Below are positions 14,871 to 23,950 of a stretch of DNA of 64,000 nt, piece by piece. Every line of letters begins with the position of its first letter. The first letter of the stretch is position 1. The stretch comes from RGIG8775 sp045128735 (lineage in GTDB: Bacteria; Bacillota; Clostridia; Oscillospirales; CAG-272), in the NCBI GenBank assembly GCA_045128735.1, contig JBGVRT010000052.1, positions 135,879-199,878 of the forward strand, read 5' to 3'. The translations under genes and the position numbers were made by a program. The notes under the pieces are model-generated. The model had not been told where the DNA came from. It did not search any database and saw only the letters and a program-made list of their open reading frames with translations.

Positions 14871-16210
14871 TAGCCGCTGACCTCGTGCCGGATGGTTTTC
14901 TTGCCGCTGAAGGCTGCGATCGTCGTGTCGTTGAGCTCAGTGAACTCCGGACTGGTGATCACGACGCGCGTCGCTCCGACGGCAGCGTCCCCGGTGGGTG
15001 CGAGAATGAGAGCTCGCAGCTTGTCGGGGTTGATGTGACGGCCGAGGACTCCGGCCTGCCATGCGATGAACTGATCGACGGCTCCGCCTTCTCCTTCGAC
15101 TGTCTGGATGCAGGCGCCCTCTGTGGCCGCGGTGGTGTAGTATGTCAGCTCGATGTCATACTCGTGCACCCTCGGCGCCTCGGCCACGACTTTGTCGGTC
15201 ATTGGCCGCACTTCTGAAGCGCTGCATGCTGCGAGCACCTTGGCGAGGATGGTCTCGTCAGGCAGCTCGCCGTTCTCGCAGATCGGGACGATCTTGACGA
15301 CGCCCTCGTTCGTCTTGTCGATCTCGATCTTCAGCTCTCCGGCTCCTACCAGAGCTCCATCGGCCAGCAGCTCGATCGTCAGAAGGTCGTCCTCGTAGGT
15401 TGCCTTGTAGTCGGTACCAGCCGTCGCCGGCGTGGTTCCGTCCGAGAGGTAAACGACGAGAGTCTCAGCGATCAGATCGCTGCCTCCCTTGTAGGCCTTG
15501 CTGCCGTTGACTGCCAGAGTCCGGGCGATCGTTTCCTGCTCGCTCTTGACTGTGACGTCTGCGATGGAGGAGTCGGCGCTCATAGCCCAGTAGCGGTAGC
15601 CGTTGACCGGCCCGGCTGTGGAGAGCTTTGAGGGTGCGACTCTGATGCGTTCGCGGAGGCTGTCGTCATCTTCTTCGTCAGCGCCGCCGGCTGTGACCTC
15701 GGTGTTGCTGACTGTGTCGACGTAGGCGATCAGATCGACGAGAGTGTTCACGGATCCGACCGCGATGTCATTGAACTGAGTGCCGCCGCCTTCGCTGACC
15801 GCATCGACGTCCACGTAGAGATGGCCGGCTTCGATGACGGCCGTCCTCGTGGTTGCGAAGTAGCGCGTGTTGTCGCTTGTCGCTCTGGTTCCTTCCGGGA
15901 TGATGACGTTCTCCGTGATCGCGCTGTTCAGAGTGAAGCGCAGCACGGTCGCCGCTTCCGTCGGAGCCAGTCTTTCGACGCCCACGCGCTCGCCCAGTGC
16001 GTCGAGAACTTCGCCGCGAGCATATCGCAGCATCTTCTGACGCGCTGCGTCGTTCATCGCGTTATACATAGCGACGAACAGCGGCACCAGAGCCTCGCCG
16101 AAGATCCTGCGCTCGTCGCCCGGATAGAGTGGCTCGGAGACGTATGACTCCAGCGATGTGATGACTTCCTCGAAAATGAGGTCGGCATCGGTAGTTATAA
16201 ACTCATTCAT
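14870..16210 (-). CDS. Baseplate J-like protein
   Basis: This 446-residue protein has the gpJ pattern: an N-terminal wedge region (YPGDERRIFGEALVPLFVAMYNAMND), PEGTRATSDNTRYFATT, and EDDDSLRERIRVAPSKLSTAGPVNGYRYWAM. It forms the baseplate wedge with the gpW and gpI homologues on either side, with which it overlaps. An inserted segment (VYLSDGTTPATAGTDYKATYED) may be an extra domain. Confidence 0.9.
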   Translation of the reverse strand: MNEFITTDADLIFEEVITSLESYVSEPLYPGDERRIFGEALVPLFVAMYNAMNDAARQKMLRYARGEVLDALGERVGVERLAPTEAATVLRFTLNSAITENVIIPEGTRATSDNTRYFATTRTAVIEAGHLYVDVDAVSEGGGTQFNDIAVGSVNTLVDLIAYVDTVSNTEVTAGGADEEDDDSLRERIRVAPSKLSTAGPVNGYRYWAMSADSSIADVTVKSEQETIARTLAVNGSKAYKGGSDLIAETLVVYLSDGTTPATAGTDYKATYEDDLLTIELLADGALVGAGELKIEIDKTNEGVVKIVPICENGELPDETILAKVLAACSASEVRPMTDKVVAEAPRVHEYDIELTYYTTAATEGACIQTVEGEGGAVDQFIAWQAGVLGRHINPDKLRALILAPTGDAAVGATRVVITSPEFTELNDTTIAAFSGKKTIRHEVSG

Positions 16211-16491
16211 GCGTCGGCCTCCTTGATGGTGTTAATTTTTGCAGTGATGGCGAAGTGACCGTTCGGCGCGTCGGTCGGTGTGACCTCGATGCTGTCGATC
16301 TCTGCCCTCGGTTCATAGGTGTCGAGCATCCACTCGGCATCCTCGACGATCTCGTCGGTCGCCTGAGCGATCGGAACGTCGAGCTGCGCGAAGCTGATGC
16401 CCTTGACTCTGTCGTAGGGTACCTCGCCTCGTGCGATCTGCATCAGGTTGTTGACGCAGACCGCGGGGTTGCTGTTGTTCTTGCTTAGCAT
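16207..16491 (-). CDS. Baseplate protein W-like (gp25 family)
   Basis: The 94-residue product contains ISFAQLDVPIAQATDEIVEDAEWMLDTYEPRAEI, which matches the gp25/gpW core, though with an unusual N-terminus. It overlaps the gpJ start by four bases. gp25-like proteins initiate sheath polymerisation at the baseplate. Confidence 0.75.
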   Translation of the reverse strand: MLSKNNSNPAVCVNNLMQIARGEVPYDRVKGISFAQLDVPIAQATDEIVEDAEWMLDTYEPRAEIDSIEVTPTDAPNGHFAITAKINTIKEADA

Positions 16492-16506
16492 GGCATCTCC
16501 TCCTTC

Positions 16507-17253
16507 TCACTTTGAGATCTGTGAGGCGTCCACCCAGCCGTAGACCGTAGAGCTGCGGTCTGTGTGGATCACGTGGTAGGGGTGCCGCGCCGATTTTGCT
16601 ATTGCCGTTACCTTTGCCGGGCCTGCCTTCGGGCTGGCCTTGTAGGAGGTAGCGGTGGAGCTTACGTAGTGCGGGCCTCCTTTGAATTGCACGACGTCGC
16701 CCAGCGCGATCGCCGAGCTGGCCGCTGCCACTTTCGGAGCAGCAGCCACGGCGGTGTTCGTGGCTTTCTTGGCCGACTTCTGCGCGGTCGTGGCTGTTAC
16801 GCACACGGCCGACCTCGCAGAGTTGACTGATGCCAGAATGTCCGCGTCTGTGACGTCCTCGTTTTCCTCGAAGGAATAGGTCAGTTTCATGCTTCTGAAG
16901 CGTCCGCTGTCGTCGATCTTCACGTCTGCCGGTTTGACAGAGGTGAGCAGCCAGTTCGGGCCGAACTTTTTGCCGCCGATCTTCAGCGTGCCGGTCATGC
17001 CGATCCACGGCTCCCAGCTCTCGAACTCTTTCCGGACGTCGATGCCGAGAGCGTCGACGAGGTGCGAGGAGAAGGAGAGCGTTTTCTTCTTCATCCCGCG
17101 CTGGTTGGAGAGTGGAGAGCCTTCGACTGCGGTGTTGCTTTCGGCGTTCAGCTCGTAGCTCGTGCTGAAGCCGTCGAAGTCCATGATGTACGAAGGAGAG
17201 ACCTGCCACGTCTTTGTGCCCTCTTTGGTTTTGAACGTCGCCGTTATTGCCAT
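16507..17253 (-). CDS. Baseplate/tail protein with C-terminal SH3-like wall-binding repeat
   Basis: The 248-residue protein has an N-terminal domain of about 125 residues (WQVSPSYIMDFDGFSTSYEL, KKKTLSFSSHLVDALG), an alanine-rich linker, and a 65-residue C-terminal module with YHVI...STVYGWVDASQI. That module matches the two repeats of the endolysin. The protein probably sits in the baseplate and could touch the cell wall during injection. The N-terminal family is not recognised with certainty. Confidence 0.65.
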   Translation of the reverse strand: MAITATFKTKEGTKTWQVSPSYIMDFDGFSTSYELNAESNTAVEGSPLSNQRGMKKKTLSFSSHLVDALGIDVRKEFESWEPWIGMTGTLKIGGKKFGPNWLLTSVKPADVKIDDSGRFRSMKLTYSFEENEDVTDADILASVNSARSAVCVTATTAQKSAKKATNTAVAAAPKVAAASSAIALGDVVQFKGGPHYVSSTATSYKASPKAGPAKVTAIAKSARHPYHVIHTDRSSTVYGWVDASQISK

Positions 17254-17265
17254 GGGGTTCCCTCC

Positions 17266-17646
17266 TTAGTTCTTGGCTTTGGAGGTGTTGCTGTTGCCAG
17301 AGTCGACGCCTCCGTGGACGTGGTTGTTCACGCTCGTGAGGGTGTCGGTCTTGACGTCGTCCGCGGTGAGCTTGCCGGTGACAGTGACGTCGCCGTAGAT
17401 CGTTCCGTACCACTCGCCGTCTGCGCGGCAGAAGATGATGCCGGTCTGATCCGGGAACACCGCAAACACGACCTCCGTGCCTTTTGTTAGGTTGCCCGCC
17501 TTGCCCCGGAGCTGTGAAGCTATGACCAGCGGCTTCGTGACGACGCCGTCGGCCTGCTCAGGAATGACGCGGGCCCTCGTGCTGTTTCCGTTTGCGTCAG
17601 CAGGGCCCTCGATGGTGCTGATTTTGCCTTTTTGAATATCTGCCAT
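17266..17646 (-). CDS. Baseplate spike protein (gpV-like)
   Basis: This 126-residue protein has an N-terminal OB-like part (GKISTIEGPADANGNSTRARVIP) and a repetitive C-terminus with GTIYGDVTVTGKLTADDVKT and NNHVHGGVDSGNSNT. The HVHGG motif resembles the iron-binding HxH tip of short gpV spikes. The trimer would form the membrane-piercing tip of the contractile tail. Confidence 0.75.
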   Translation of the reverse strand: MADIQKGKISTIEGPADANGNSTRARVIPEQADGVVTKPLVIASQLRGKAGNLTKGTEVVFAVFPDQTGIIFCRADGEWYGTIYGDVTVTGKLTADDVKTDTLTSVNNHVHGGVDSGNSNTSKAKN

Positions 17647-18567
17647 TTAGTAGCCCTCCAGTGGTTTGCGGAAAAATACCTTTGTTTCGCCCGTCAGGAA
17701 GTCGTGGCGGGTTCTCGTGACGAAGATCTTGCCGTTCCAGCTGCTCGCCTTCTCGGTTTCGATGTTGATCACGCTCGCCGCCGCGATGCCTCTGGTGAGG
17801 CACCTGCGGAAGTGTCCGGTGCGGGCGTTTTTGTTTGCAGCTCGAAGCAGTCCACGCGCGAAGCGGGACGCCTCGGAGTTGCTGGTGCACTCGATCGCTG
17901 ACTTCGGTCTCAGGATCCTGCCGGTGTTCGCGTTCGCGTCTGAATACGTTCCCCGGAAGTTCCCGCTCACGATCTCGGCCGTCCCGTAGGACTGAGCAGA
18001 GTCGTCGAAGTAGGTGAAGCAGCCGTCGGCGCCGATCTTGATCGTCGCAGCTGCGGCCGCAGCCTCCATCTGTCTCTCGTCGTACATGATCAGGGCGCCG
18101 TCGTAGATCAGCATCGCGCAGCCTTCCAGCTGACAGCGACGATGAAGGAACTCGAAGTCCGTCTGGCGCTCTTGCTTGATGTAGGAGTACATGCGATCGG
18201 TGACGTTGTAGACCTTGAACTTCAGGCCGTGCTTCGTTGCGATGTCCTGCCCGATCTGGAGCAGTCTCACGTCCTCCCACGACCTGCTGTTCACGTTTTC
18301 ACCCGACAGAGGCATTGACATGGCCCGGAGGGTGTAAAGCCCGTTTTCGGGTTGGATGCTGGTGACGTACATGACGCCGGTGTCATCCGCTCCGTCCACG
18401 AGCCGCACCTTTTCACCTCTCACGGGCTTCCAGAAGTTCCAGAGCCCCGCCGCGTCATTGAAGCGGAGGAGGAGCTGGTCGCTCTTTCTCTCCGCGAACG
18501 TCTCATGCTCGCAGCGGTTGATGGAGATCTTGCTGGCGATGTCTACCCCTTCGTAGTAGAGCTTCAC
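17647..18567 (-). CDS. Tail hub protein, gpD-like
   Basis: From GTG 18567 the product has 306 residues and opens KLYYEGVDI; GGAGG lies eight bases upstream of that start. GTG 18582 is an alternative without a good ribosome site. Features such as YSYIKQERQTDFEFLHRRCQLEGCAMLIYD are typical of the gpD/gp27 hub fold. It links spike, tube and baseplate. It overlaps the gpX-like gene by four bases. Confidence 0.85.
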   Translation of the reverse strand: MKLYYEGVDIASKISINRCEHETFAERKSDQLLLRFNDAAGLWNFWKPVRGEKVRLVDGADDTGVMYVTSIQPENGLYTLRAMSMPLSGENVNSRSWEDVRLLQIGQDIATKHGLKFKVYNVTDRMYSYIKQERQTDFEFLHRRCQLEGCAMLIYDGALIMYDERQMEAAAAAATIKIGADGCFTYFDDSAQSYGTAEIVSGNFRGTYSDANANTGRILRPKSAIECTSNSEASRFARGLLRAANKNARTGHFRRCLTRGIAAASVINIETEKASSWNGKIFVTRTRHDFLTGETKVFFRKPLEGY

Positions 18568-18788
18568 GAGCCACGCCTCCACGGCGCCAGTGTTTCGGGA
18601 GCTTCAGTCTCGTCGAAGATCGGGATCTTCAGTGTGACCGACTCCTCGAAAATAATGACGTCGGCGTAGTCAGGGTTCTGCTCGATGATGTGGTGCGCCA
18701 TCTTTTCGTTGTTGTAGACCTGAAGGGCCAGCTCGTCGAACGTGTCGCCGGCCCTTGTCCGGTAGTTAATAAATGCTGACACGGTCAT
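18564..18788 (-). CDS. Tail protein X (LysM-like)
   Basis: The 74-residue protein has a LysM-like core (YRTRAGDTFDELALQVYNNEKMAHHIIEQNPDYADV) as in P2 gpX. It lies between tape measure and gpD genes, the usual P2/Mu order, and overlaps both. Confidence 0.88.
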   Translation of the reverse strand: MTVSAFINYRTRAGDTFDELALQVYNNEKMAHHIIEQNPDYADVIIFEESVTLKIPIFDETEAPETLAPWRRGS

Positions 18789-21387
18789 AGTCGCCGACCT
18801 CCTTCTGTCTGAGCCATTCTTCGAGCCAGTCGAAGAACTCGCTCGCTTGTTCCTTCAGGGCTGCGACGATGTCCTCCTTGTCGGCGTCGGCGCCAGCCTC
18901 CACCTGCGGAGCATACGAGAAGCCGCTGAAGTCGTAGTAGATGATGGTGGTCTCGGTCAGCTGTCCGAGGCTGAAGTCGTCGAGCTCCATGAGCTTGCCC
19001 GCCTGAGTGATCTGGGGCGTCTCCTTTGCTCCGGTTTCAGCTTCCGCCATCTGAATTGTTGCAGCCGTCGCTGCTTGCGCCCCGGCGTTCAGATCGACTT
19101 CGTCGAGAACTCCGAGGAGTTTGCCCGCCTGCTGCCAGTAGCCCACGTTCTCCTCGTGGTATGCAGGATCGAACGAGATGACGGCCTCCATGCCAGCCTC
19201 GCCGGCGATGCTTATGCCGTCAGTAAAGCCACCGGTCGCCAGTTTCGGGATCAGCGGGATGTTCAGACCTTTGCCTCCGACGCCCGGTACCCAGTCGGGG
19301 ATCTTGATCTTGTTCAGGCCACCGAGGAAGCTGTTGATGCCGTCGATGATCCAGTTGATCGGCGCCTTGAAGATAGCGACGACGCCGTCCCAGACGTTTT
19401 TGAACACCTGAACGATGCCGTCCCACGCGCCTCTCCAGTTTCCTGCAAACACGTTCTGAATGAACGAGATCAGGCCGTTGAACACGCCGGTCAGGGCGGT
19501 GATCACGGGCTGGATGTTGGCGATCGCAGAGCCGAGGGAGTTGGTGAACAGATCAGCCACGATCTGGAGCAGAGGCTTCAGAGGTTCGAGCACTGCACTG
19601 ATCAGCGTCGAGATGATACTGATCAGCGGCCCGATGGCCGTCGCGATTAGGTTGAGGATCGGAGCCACCAGCTGGACGATCAGGTCGAGGATCGGGCCCA
19701 GCAGGCTGATCACGAGGTCGAGGATCGGTGTCAGCACGTCGAGGAGCTGGATGACGATCGGAAGAACGGCCTCGATGATCTGAGTCACGATAGGGAGCAG
19801 TGCCGAGAGGATCTTGGTGATCGGCGGCAGCAGCTCGGTGATCAGTCGGGAGATTATCGGCAAAAGCGCTTCCAGCAGACTGACCACGATCGGGAGAACT
19901 GCCTCGATGATCTCGGTGATTATCGGGAGCAGCTGGTCGATCAGGTCAATGACGACCGGAAGGATCGCGCTGATTATCTGGGAGAGCAGAGGCATCAGGG
20001 ACTCCAGCAGGTCGATGATGATCGGCAGGACTGCCTCGATGATCTTCATGACCTCCGGGAGAAGCGCCTGAATTATGCCGACCAGAGCCGGCAGGACGTC
20101 CTCCGCTATGAACTCGATGATCGGCATGAGCATCTCCGCCAGCTGAATGAGAACCGGCAGCACCGAGCTGATGATCTCCACCAGAGGCGGGATCAGCTTT
20201 TCGGCGACTGCCGTGATCACTCTTGTGATCGGAGGCACCAGCTTCGTGAGCATCGGCCCGATTTTTGCCACTGTGTTCTTGATCAGCGGCGTGAGGGTTT
20301 TGGTCAGGTCTTGGATGACCGGGATCAGACTCTCCATAAGCTCGCCGACGATCGGCATGAGCTCGTTCAGAGAGTTGAACATGGTTGCGGCCAGCGGTTC
20401 CAGCGCCACCTGAGCCTTCTGCTTGAACAGCTGGAGCTGCTCCGCGAAGTCGTAGGTGTCAGCGGCGCATCCGCTGATCGTTTCCTCGTTTTCCAGAAGG
20501 GACTCTGTCAGCTGATCCACCGAGATCGAGCCGTCCCTAAGCGCGGCCGCCATGGTGGAGGCTGCTCTGGTTCCGAACACTTCGGTGGCGATCGCTGTCG
20601 CCTGAGTCATGTCCTTCGCGTTGATGATGGCCTCGGCGTACATGTCGAGACCTTCAGCTGCACCGATGCCTTCCTTTGCGAGGGCCGCGGTGCTTTTCTT
20701 CATCGCTCCGAGGACTTCCTCGGTATTGACGCCAGCCTTTTCAAGCTGGCCGATCAGGGCAGTGGCTTCCTCGAAGGAATAGCCCATCTCCTGAAGCTGC
20801 GGCCCGAAGCTCTGGACTGTGTCCATGAGTTCCGAGAAGCCGACGCCGGTCGACTGGCTGGCCTTAAACACGTAGTCCATGGCGTCGCCCATGTCGGCGG
20901 CGTCTATGTTCCACTGTTGGAAGGCCTTGGAGCTCGACTCGATAACACCGCCGAGATCCTCGCCCAGCATGTCAGCCACTTGGATCGCCTGCGTTGAGAC
21001 GCCCTGCAGCTCCTCGCCGGTCAGGCCCAGCCGGGTGTTATAGTCCGCGATCGCTTTGCTCGCGTCCTCCATGGTGGTCGGCACCGAGCTGTAAACAGCA
21101 TCGAAGTCGGCCATCAGAGCGTCGAGCGCTTCGCCGGTTGCTCCGGTTCCGATCCTGATGGAGTCGGTCGCTTCGTCGAATTGGCTGCCGAGGTCGACCA
21201 GATACTTGCCGGCCTCGATGGCTGCCTTTCCGACTGCCACGGCGCCCGCGGCTGCCGCTCCTGCGACGGCCACGGCCTTCAGGTTTACCTTGTCGAGCTT
21301 TTCGCAGGTCTCGCCGACTGCCTTCTGGAGTGTTGGGCTGACGTTACCGGCGATCTCGACGATCGCCTGCAATACTTTGTTATTCAC
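18766..21387 (-). CDS. Tail tape measure protein with 11-residue repeats
   Basis: The 873-residue product starts at GTG 21387 with GGGAGGTG upstream. Residues 1-340 match TP901-type tape measures (IRIGTGATGEALDALMADFDAVYSSVP, TGVGFSELMDTVQSFGPQLQEMG, ATEVFGTRAASTMAAAL). Residues about 360-620 are a long run of LPIIxxIIEAV-type 11-residue repeats. The C-terminus has the FSLGGLNKIKIPDWVPGVG-type motif, here SFLGGLNKIKIPDWVPGVG. It sets tail length and is threaded through the tube. Confidence 0.93.
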   Translation of the reverse strand: MNNKVLQAIVEIAGNVSPTLQKAVGETCEKLDKVNLKAVAVAGAAAAGAVAVGKAAIEAGKYLVDLGSQFDEATDSIRIGTGATGEALDALMADFDAVYSSVPTTMEDASKAIADYNTRLGLTGEELQGVSTQAIQVADMLGEDLGGVIESSSKAFQQWNIDAADMGDAMDYVFKASQSTGVGFSELMDTVQSFGPQLQEMGYSFEEATALIGQLEKAGVNTEEVLGAMKKSTAALAKEGIGAAEGLDMYAEAIINAKDMTQATAIATEVFGTRAASTMAAALRDGSISVDQLTESLLENEETISGCAADTYDFAEQLQLFKQKAQVALEPLAATMFNSLNELMPIVGELMESLIPVIQDLTKTLTPLIKNTVAKIGPMLTKLVPPITRVITAVAEKLIPPLVEIISSVLPVLIQLAEMLMPIIEFIAEDVLPALVGIIQALLPEVMKIIEAVLPIIIDLLESLMPLLSQIISAILPVVIDLIDQLLPIITEIIEAVLPIVVSLLEALLPIISRLITELLPPITKILSALLPIVTQIIEAVLPIVIQLLDVLTPILDLVISLLGPILDLIVQLVAPILNLIATAIGPLISIISTLISAVLEPLKPLLQIVADLFTNSLGSAIANIQPVITALTGVFNGLISFIQNVFAGNWRGAWDGIVQVFKNVWDGVVAIFKAPINWIIDGINSFLGGLNKIKIPDWVPGVGGKGLNIPLIPKLATGGFTDGISIAGEAGMEAVISFDPAYHEENVGYWQQAGKLLGVLDEVDLNAGAQAATAATIQMAEAETGAKETPQITQAGKLMELDDFSLGQLTETTIIYYDFSGFSYAPQVEAGADADKEDIVAALKEQASEFFDWLEEWLRQKEVGDYDRVSIY

Positions 21388-21393
21388 GCCCGA

Positions 21394-21513
21394 TCACCTC
21401 CCTCGCCTTGCGTTTCCCACTTTTCCGGGCATACTCCTCTGGCGGCGTTCGGCCTCTTTTGCGAGATCCTCCGCCGCTTCGGCGTAGTCGGTCATGAACT
21501 CGATCAGCCTTTT
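21394..21513 (-). CDS. Predicted -1 frameshift extension of the tail assembly chaperone
   Basis: Near the end of the chaperone gene the codons GCA AAA GGC TGA contain AAAA at 21513-21510. A -1 slip of the lysyl-tRNA would read on as RLIEFMTDYAEAAEDLAKE and continue for about 37 residues to TGA at 21396-21394. Many tail chaperones (P2 gpE/E', lambda gpG/GT) are extended this way just upstream of the tape measure gene. The ATG inside (21492) could alternatively start a separate 33-residue peptide. Confidence 0.6.
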   Translation of the reverse strand, partial: KRLIEFMTDYAEAAEDLAKEAERRQRSMPGKVGNARRGR

Positions 21514-21908
21514 GCTTTCGAGCTCGGTTGTTCCGGTGTGGTAGACTCTGGCGTAGTCTCGGAGGCATTTTCGGATGCGTCGTCCGTTGACTTTCCCGCC
21601 GAGGCGATTATAAAATTTCGGCCGGCCTTCATGACTTCCATGACGTCGGGGCCCTTGATGCGCTCCAGATCGTTGAAGTCATACTCAGGGTTCACGGCGA
21701 GGATCGCGGCGAAGCCGAGATAGAGGTGCAGCGAGTAGTCCAGCTCGACAGCGGCAGAGGACGGGGCGCCCTTGGAGCCGTTGGCTCTGGTCTTGCGGTA
21801 TTCTGCCTCCGCGAAGCCCGCGGGCGTGATCTCGTTCACGTCGTAGGTGAGCTCGGCGACGTCCTTGCCGTTGATCTTGATGGGGTTTTTGAGTTTAATG
21901 CTTTCCAT
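21504..21908 (-). CDS. Tail assembly chaperone (gpE-like)
   Basis: This 134-residue protein (IKLKNPIKINGKDVAELTYDVNEITPAGFAEAE) matches the phage tail assembly chaperone family, with an acidic, serine-rich C-terminus. It lies between tube and tape measure genes as expected. It should keep the tape measure soluble and recruit tube protein. A -1 frameshift site lies at its 3' end. Confidence 0.82.
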   Translation of the reverse strand: MESIKLKNPIKINGKDVAELTYDVNEITPAGFAEAEYRKTRANGSKGAPSSAAVELDYSLHLYLGFAAILAVNPEYDFNDLERIKGPDVMEVMKAGRNFIIASAGKSTDDASENASETTPESTTPEQPSSKAKG

Positions 21909-21933
21909 TGTGGTGCACTCCTTTCACGAATAG

Positions 21934-21962
21934 GCCCCCGGAAGCTCTCCAGCTCCGGGGGC
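21934..21962 (-). other. Attenuator-like hairpin after the tube gene
   Basis: GCCCCCGGAGCT pairs with AGCTTCCGGGGGC around a short loop on the minus strand. No T-run follows in that direction. It lies between the abundant tube protein and the low-abundance chaperone, so it may reduce read-through or protect the tube mRNA 3' end. Confidence 0.6.
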
Positions 21963-21968
21963 TTTTGA

Positions 21969-22475
21969 TTAAAGCAGAGACGCGATCTTGCTGTAATAGT
22001 CGACGCCGTTGATGCGGCAGATCTGACTCAGTCGGTCGATGCAGAGGATCTCCTTGCCAGCACAGAACAGCTGGTAGCGAGTGCAGCCGATCGAGATCTC
22101 GCTCTCGATGTTGCTGCCGATCTCCAGACCGGTCGCGGGCACGCCCTTCGGCACGCCGGTGATGAAGGCCTTGCAGCCTTCGGGCTCGGTGGTTCCGTCC
22201 GCCTTCAGCACGTTCTGAGCCCAGCGGAACTCGTAGCTGTGCTTGGTGGGCGTCAGCATACGGCCGAGGCCGACGTCGATGCCGACCTTGGTGATCGCTG
22301 CCTCCATAGCCTCGATGAGGCCGGCGAGGACGACGTCCATGGAGCCCATGGCCTTCACTTCAGTGGTGAGGAAGTTGACGGCGGGAAGGCTCACGGAGAC
22401 GTCCTTCGCTGCCAGTTGGTTGTCGCAGTAGCAAGTGTCAGCCAGCACTGCGTTCTTCATATCCTGCCATGCCAT
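21969..22475 (-). CDS. Tail tube protein (gpFII-like)
   Basis: This 168-residue protein (KDVSVSLPAVNFLTTEVKAMGSMDVVL... RVL-like beta segments, YEFRWAQNVLKADG) has the size and pattern of P2 gpFII tube proteins. It directly follows the sheath gene with a TAATG overlap. It polymerises inside the sheath as the DNA conduit. Confidence 0.85.
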   Translation of the reverse strand: MAWQDMKNAVLADTCYCDNQLAAKDVSVSLPAVNFLTTEVKAMGSMDVVLAGLIEAMEAAITKVGIDVGLGRMLTPTKHSYEFRWAQNVLKADGTTEPEGCKAFITGVPKGVPATGLEIGSNIESEISIGCTRYQLFCAGKEILCIDRLSQICRINGVDYYSKIASLL

Positions 22476-23938
22476 TAGTCGTCACCTCCAAAATAAGCAG
22501 AGAAGCCTGCGTCAGTGTAGCACACGACGCCGGTCGCAGATTTGAGGGGCGGCGTGATGGTCGCGGAGATGTCCCACCTGAAGTCGCCGTTCATCATGTC
22601 GGTCGTCGCGTTGTTGGTTTCGAGGAACTCGACGGAAGGAGAGCCGATCAGGGCACCCTTCGCCACGAGAACGTCGAGCTTTTCCTGCTCGCGGTTCAGG
22701 ATCGTGTCGCGGAGCGCCAGAGTCATCGGCTTGTCGATGGTGGTGCCCCACTCCTTCTGGAAGGAGTTCGCGATGTAGAACAGCATGAGCATGTTCACGT
22801 CGAAGATCTCGCGAGCTTTGTGGCTGCCGCCGTAGGTGTAGGCAGCAGTGTGGTCGCCCCACATTCTCCAGTTGCTTTCCCAGTAGATCGCGGTGGAGAT
22901 GCCGGCCGCGGTGAGCTCGTTCGCGTCAGACTTGTCGAAGCCGTTCGCGTTCACGCCCTCGCCGAAGTAGAGACCGGTGACGGGGATCGCCTTGTTGCCT
23001 TCAGTCTCGAAGGGCACGTCGCCGTTCGCCAGATCGCAGCGGATCTTTTCGACCAGCGCGAGGGTGGCGAGGTGGTAGACAGTGCTGCCATCCTTGACCA
23101 TAGGCCAGAACACCTTGGAGAAGCCGGAGGTGTAGCCGTTGGCTGCCTTCCATGCTTTCGCTGCGGCGATGGTCTTGTTCGCGTCGACGGGGATGTCGGC
23201 GTAAACGAACGCGCACCAGTGGCCGTTGATGTTCTGAGATGCTGCCACGAGTGCGTCATAGACTGCCTTCGTGTCAGACCAGCCGGGCGCTGCGAGGTAG
23301 GTGGGGATCGTGTTGCAGGTCTGATATACCAGCTTCACGGCAGCGATGCCGCTGACGGATCCGTCCTCGTTGGTGCCGCCGATCACGGTGGCCGCAGTCA
23401 CGGCGCCAGTGTCGACTGTGTCGTAGGATGCGGTGACCGTGGTCATCGCTTCCTCGCCCTTGTCGGTGACAGTCAGGACGCCGGTGCCGAAGTCGTAGGC
23501 GATCGAGTAGTCAGTGCCGAGCACCTTGTCGTCGATCGCGAAGGAGCTGATGATGATGTCATCGGCCTCGATGGTTGCCTTCTTGTTGGCGAAGGTCAGG
23601 CTCTTGGTGGTCTTGCTGCTCTTTTTGTGAGTCGCAGGATCCAGCACGTTGATCACGTAGATCGGGCCGACGTTGCCGTTCTTGTTGGCAAAATGAGCGG
23701 CGACTGCTTCGCAGAGGGTGTACTTGCCCCACTTTGCGGAGTCAGAGAAGTGGCCGAGCTTCTTCTGGGCGTCGCTCAGGTTGCTGATCTTCACCGGGAC
23801 GTTGACCGTGCCGGCGGGATCAGACAGAAGGTTGACGGGTGCGGTGCCGAAGTAGACCGGCGCCATGCCCGCCTGCGAGGCGTTCTGGGCGATGTCGTTG
23901 CCGATCACGCCGTAAACGCCATACTTGTATTCTGCCAT
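22475..23938 (-). CDS. Tail sheath protein
   Basis: The 487-residue product has the sheath layout: N-terminal handshake region (YGVYGVIGNDIAQ), a variable middle domain with beta repeats and a conserved C-terminal half (VYHLATLALVEKIRCDLANGDVPFETEGNK, NMLMLFYIANSFQKEWGTTIDKP). It forms the contractile sheath of a myovirus-type tail. A long antisense open frame on the plus strand is a composition artefact. Confidence 0.93.
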   Translation of the reverse strand: MAEYKYGVYGVIGNDIAQNASQAGMAPVYFGTAPVNLLSDPAGTVNVPVKISNLSDAQKKLGHFSDSAKWGKYTLCEAVAAHFANKNGNVGPIYVINVLDPATHKKSSKTTKSLTFANKKATIEADDIIISSFAIDDKVLGTDYSIAYDFGTGVLTVTDKGEEAMTTVTASYDTVDTGAVTAATVIGGTNEDGSVSGIAAVKLVYQTCNTIPTYLAAPGWSDTKAVYDALVAASQNINGHWCAFVYADIPVDANKTIAAAKAWKAANGYTSGFSKVFWPMVKDGSTVYHLATLALVEKIRCDLANGDVPFETEGNKAIPVTGLYFGEGVNANGFDKSDANELTAAGISTAIYWESNWRMWGDHTAAYTYGGSHKAREIFDVNMLMLFYIANSFQKEWGTTIDKPMTLALRDTILNREQEKLDVLVAKGALIGSPSVEFLETNNATTDMMNGDFRWDISATITPPLKSATGVVCYTDAGFSAYFGGDD

Positions 23939-23950
23939 GGTGTTGCCTCC

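Noticed and set aside
19560..20240. Regularly spaced 33-base repeats resembling a CRISPR array
   Set aside because: They are degenerate, in frame, and encode the 11-residue repeats of the tape measure protein; there are no unique spacers.
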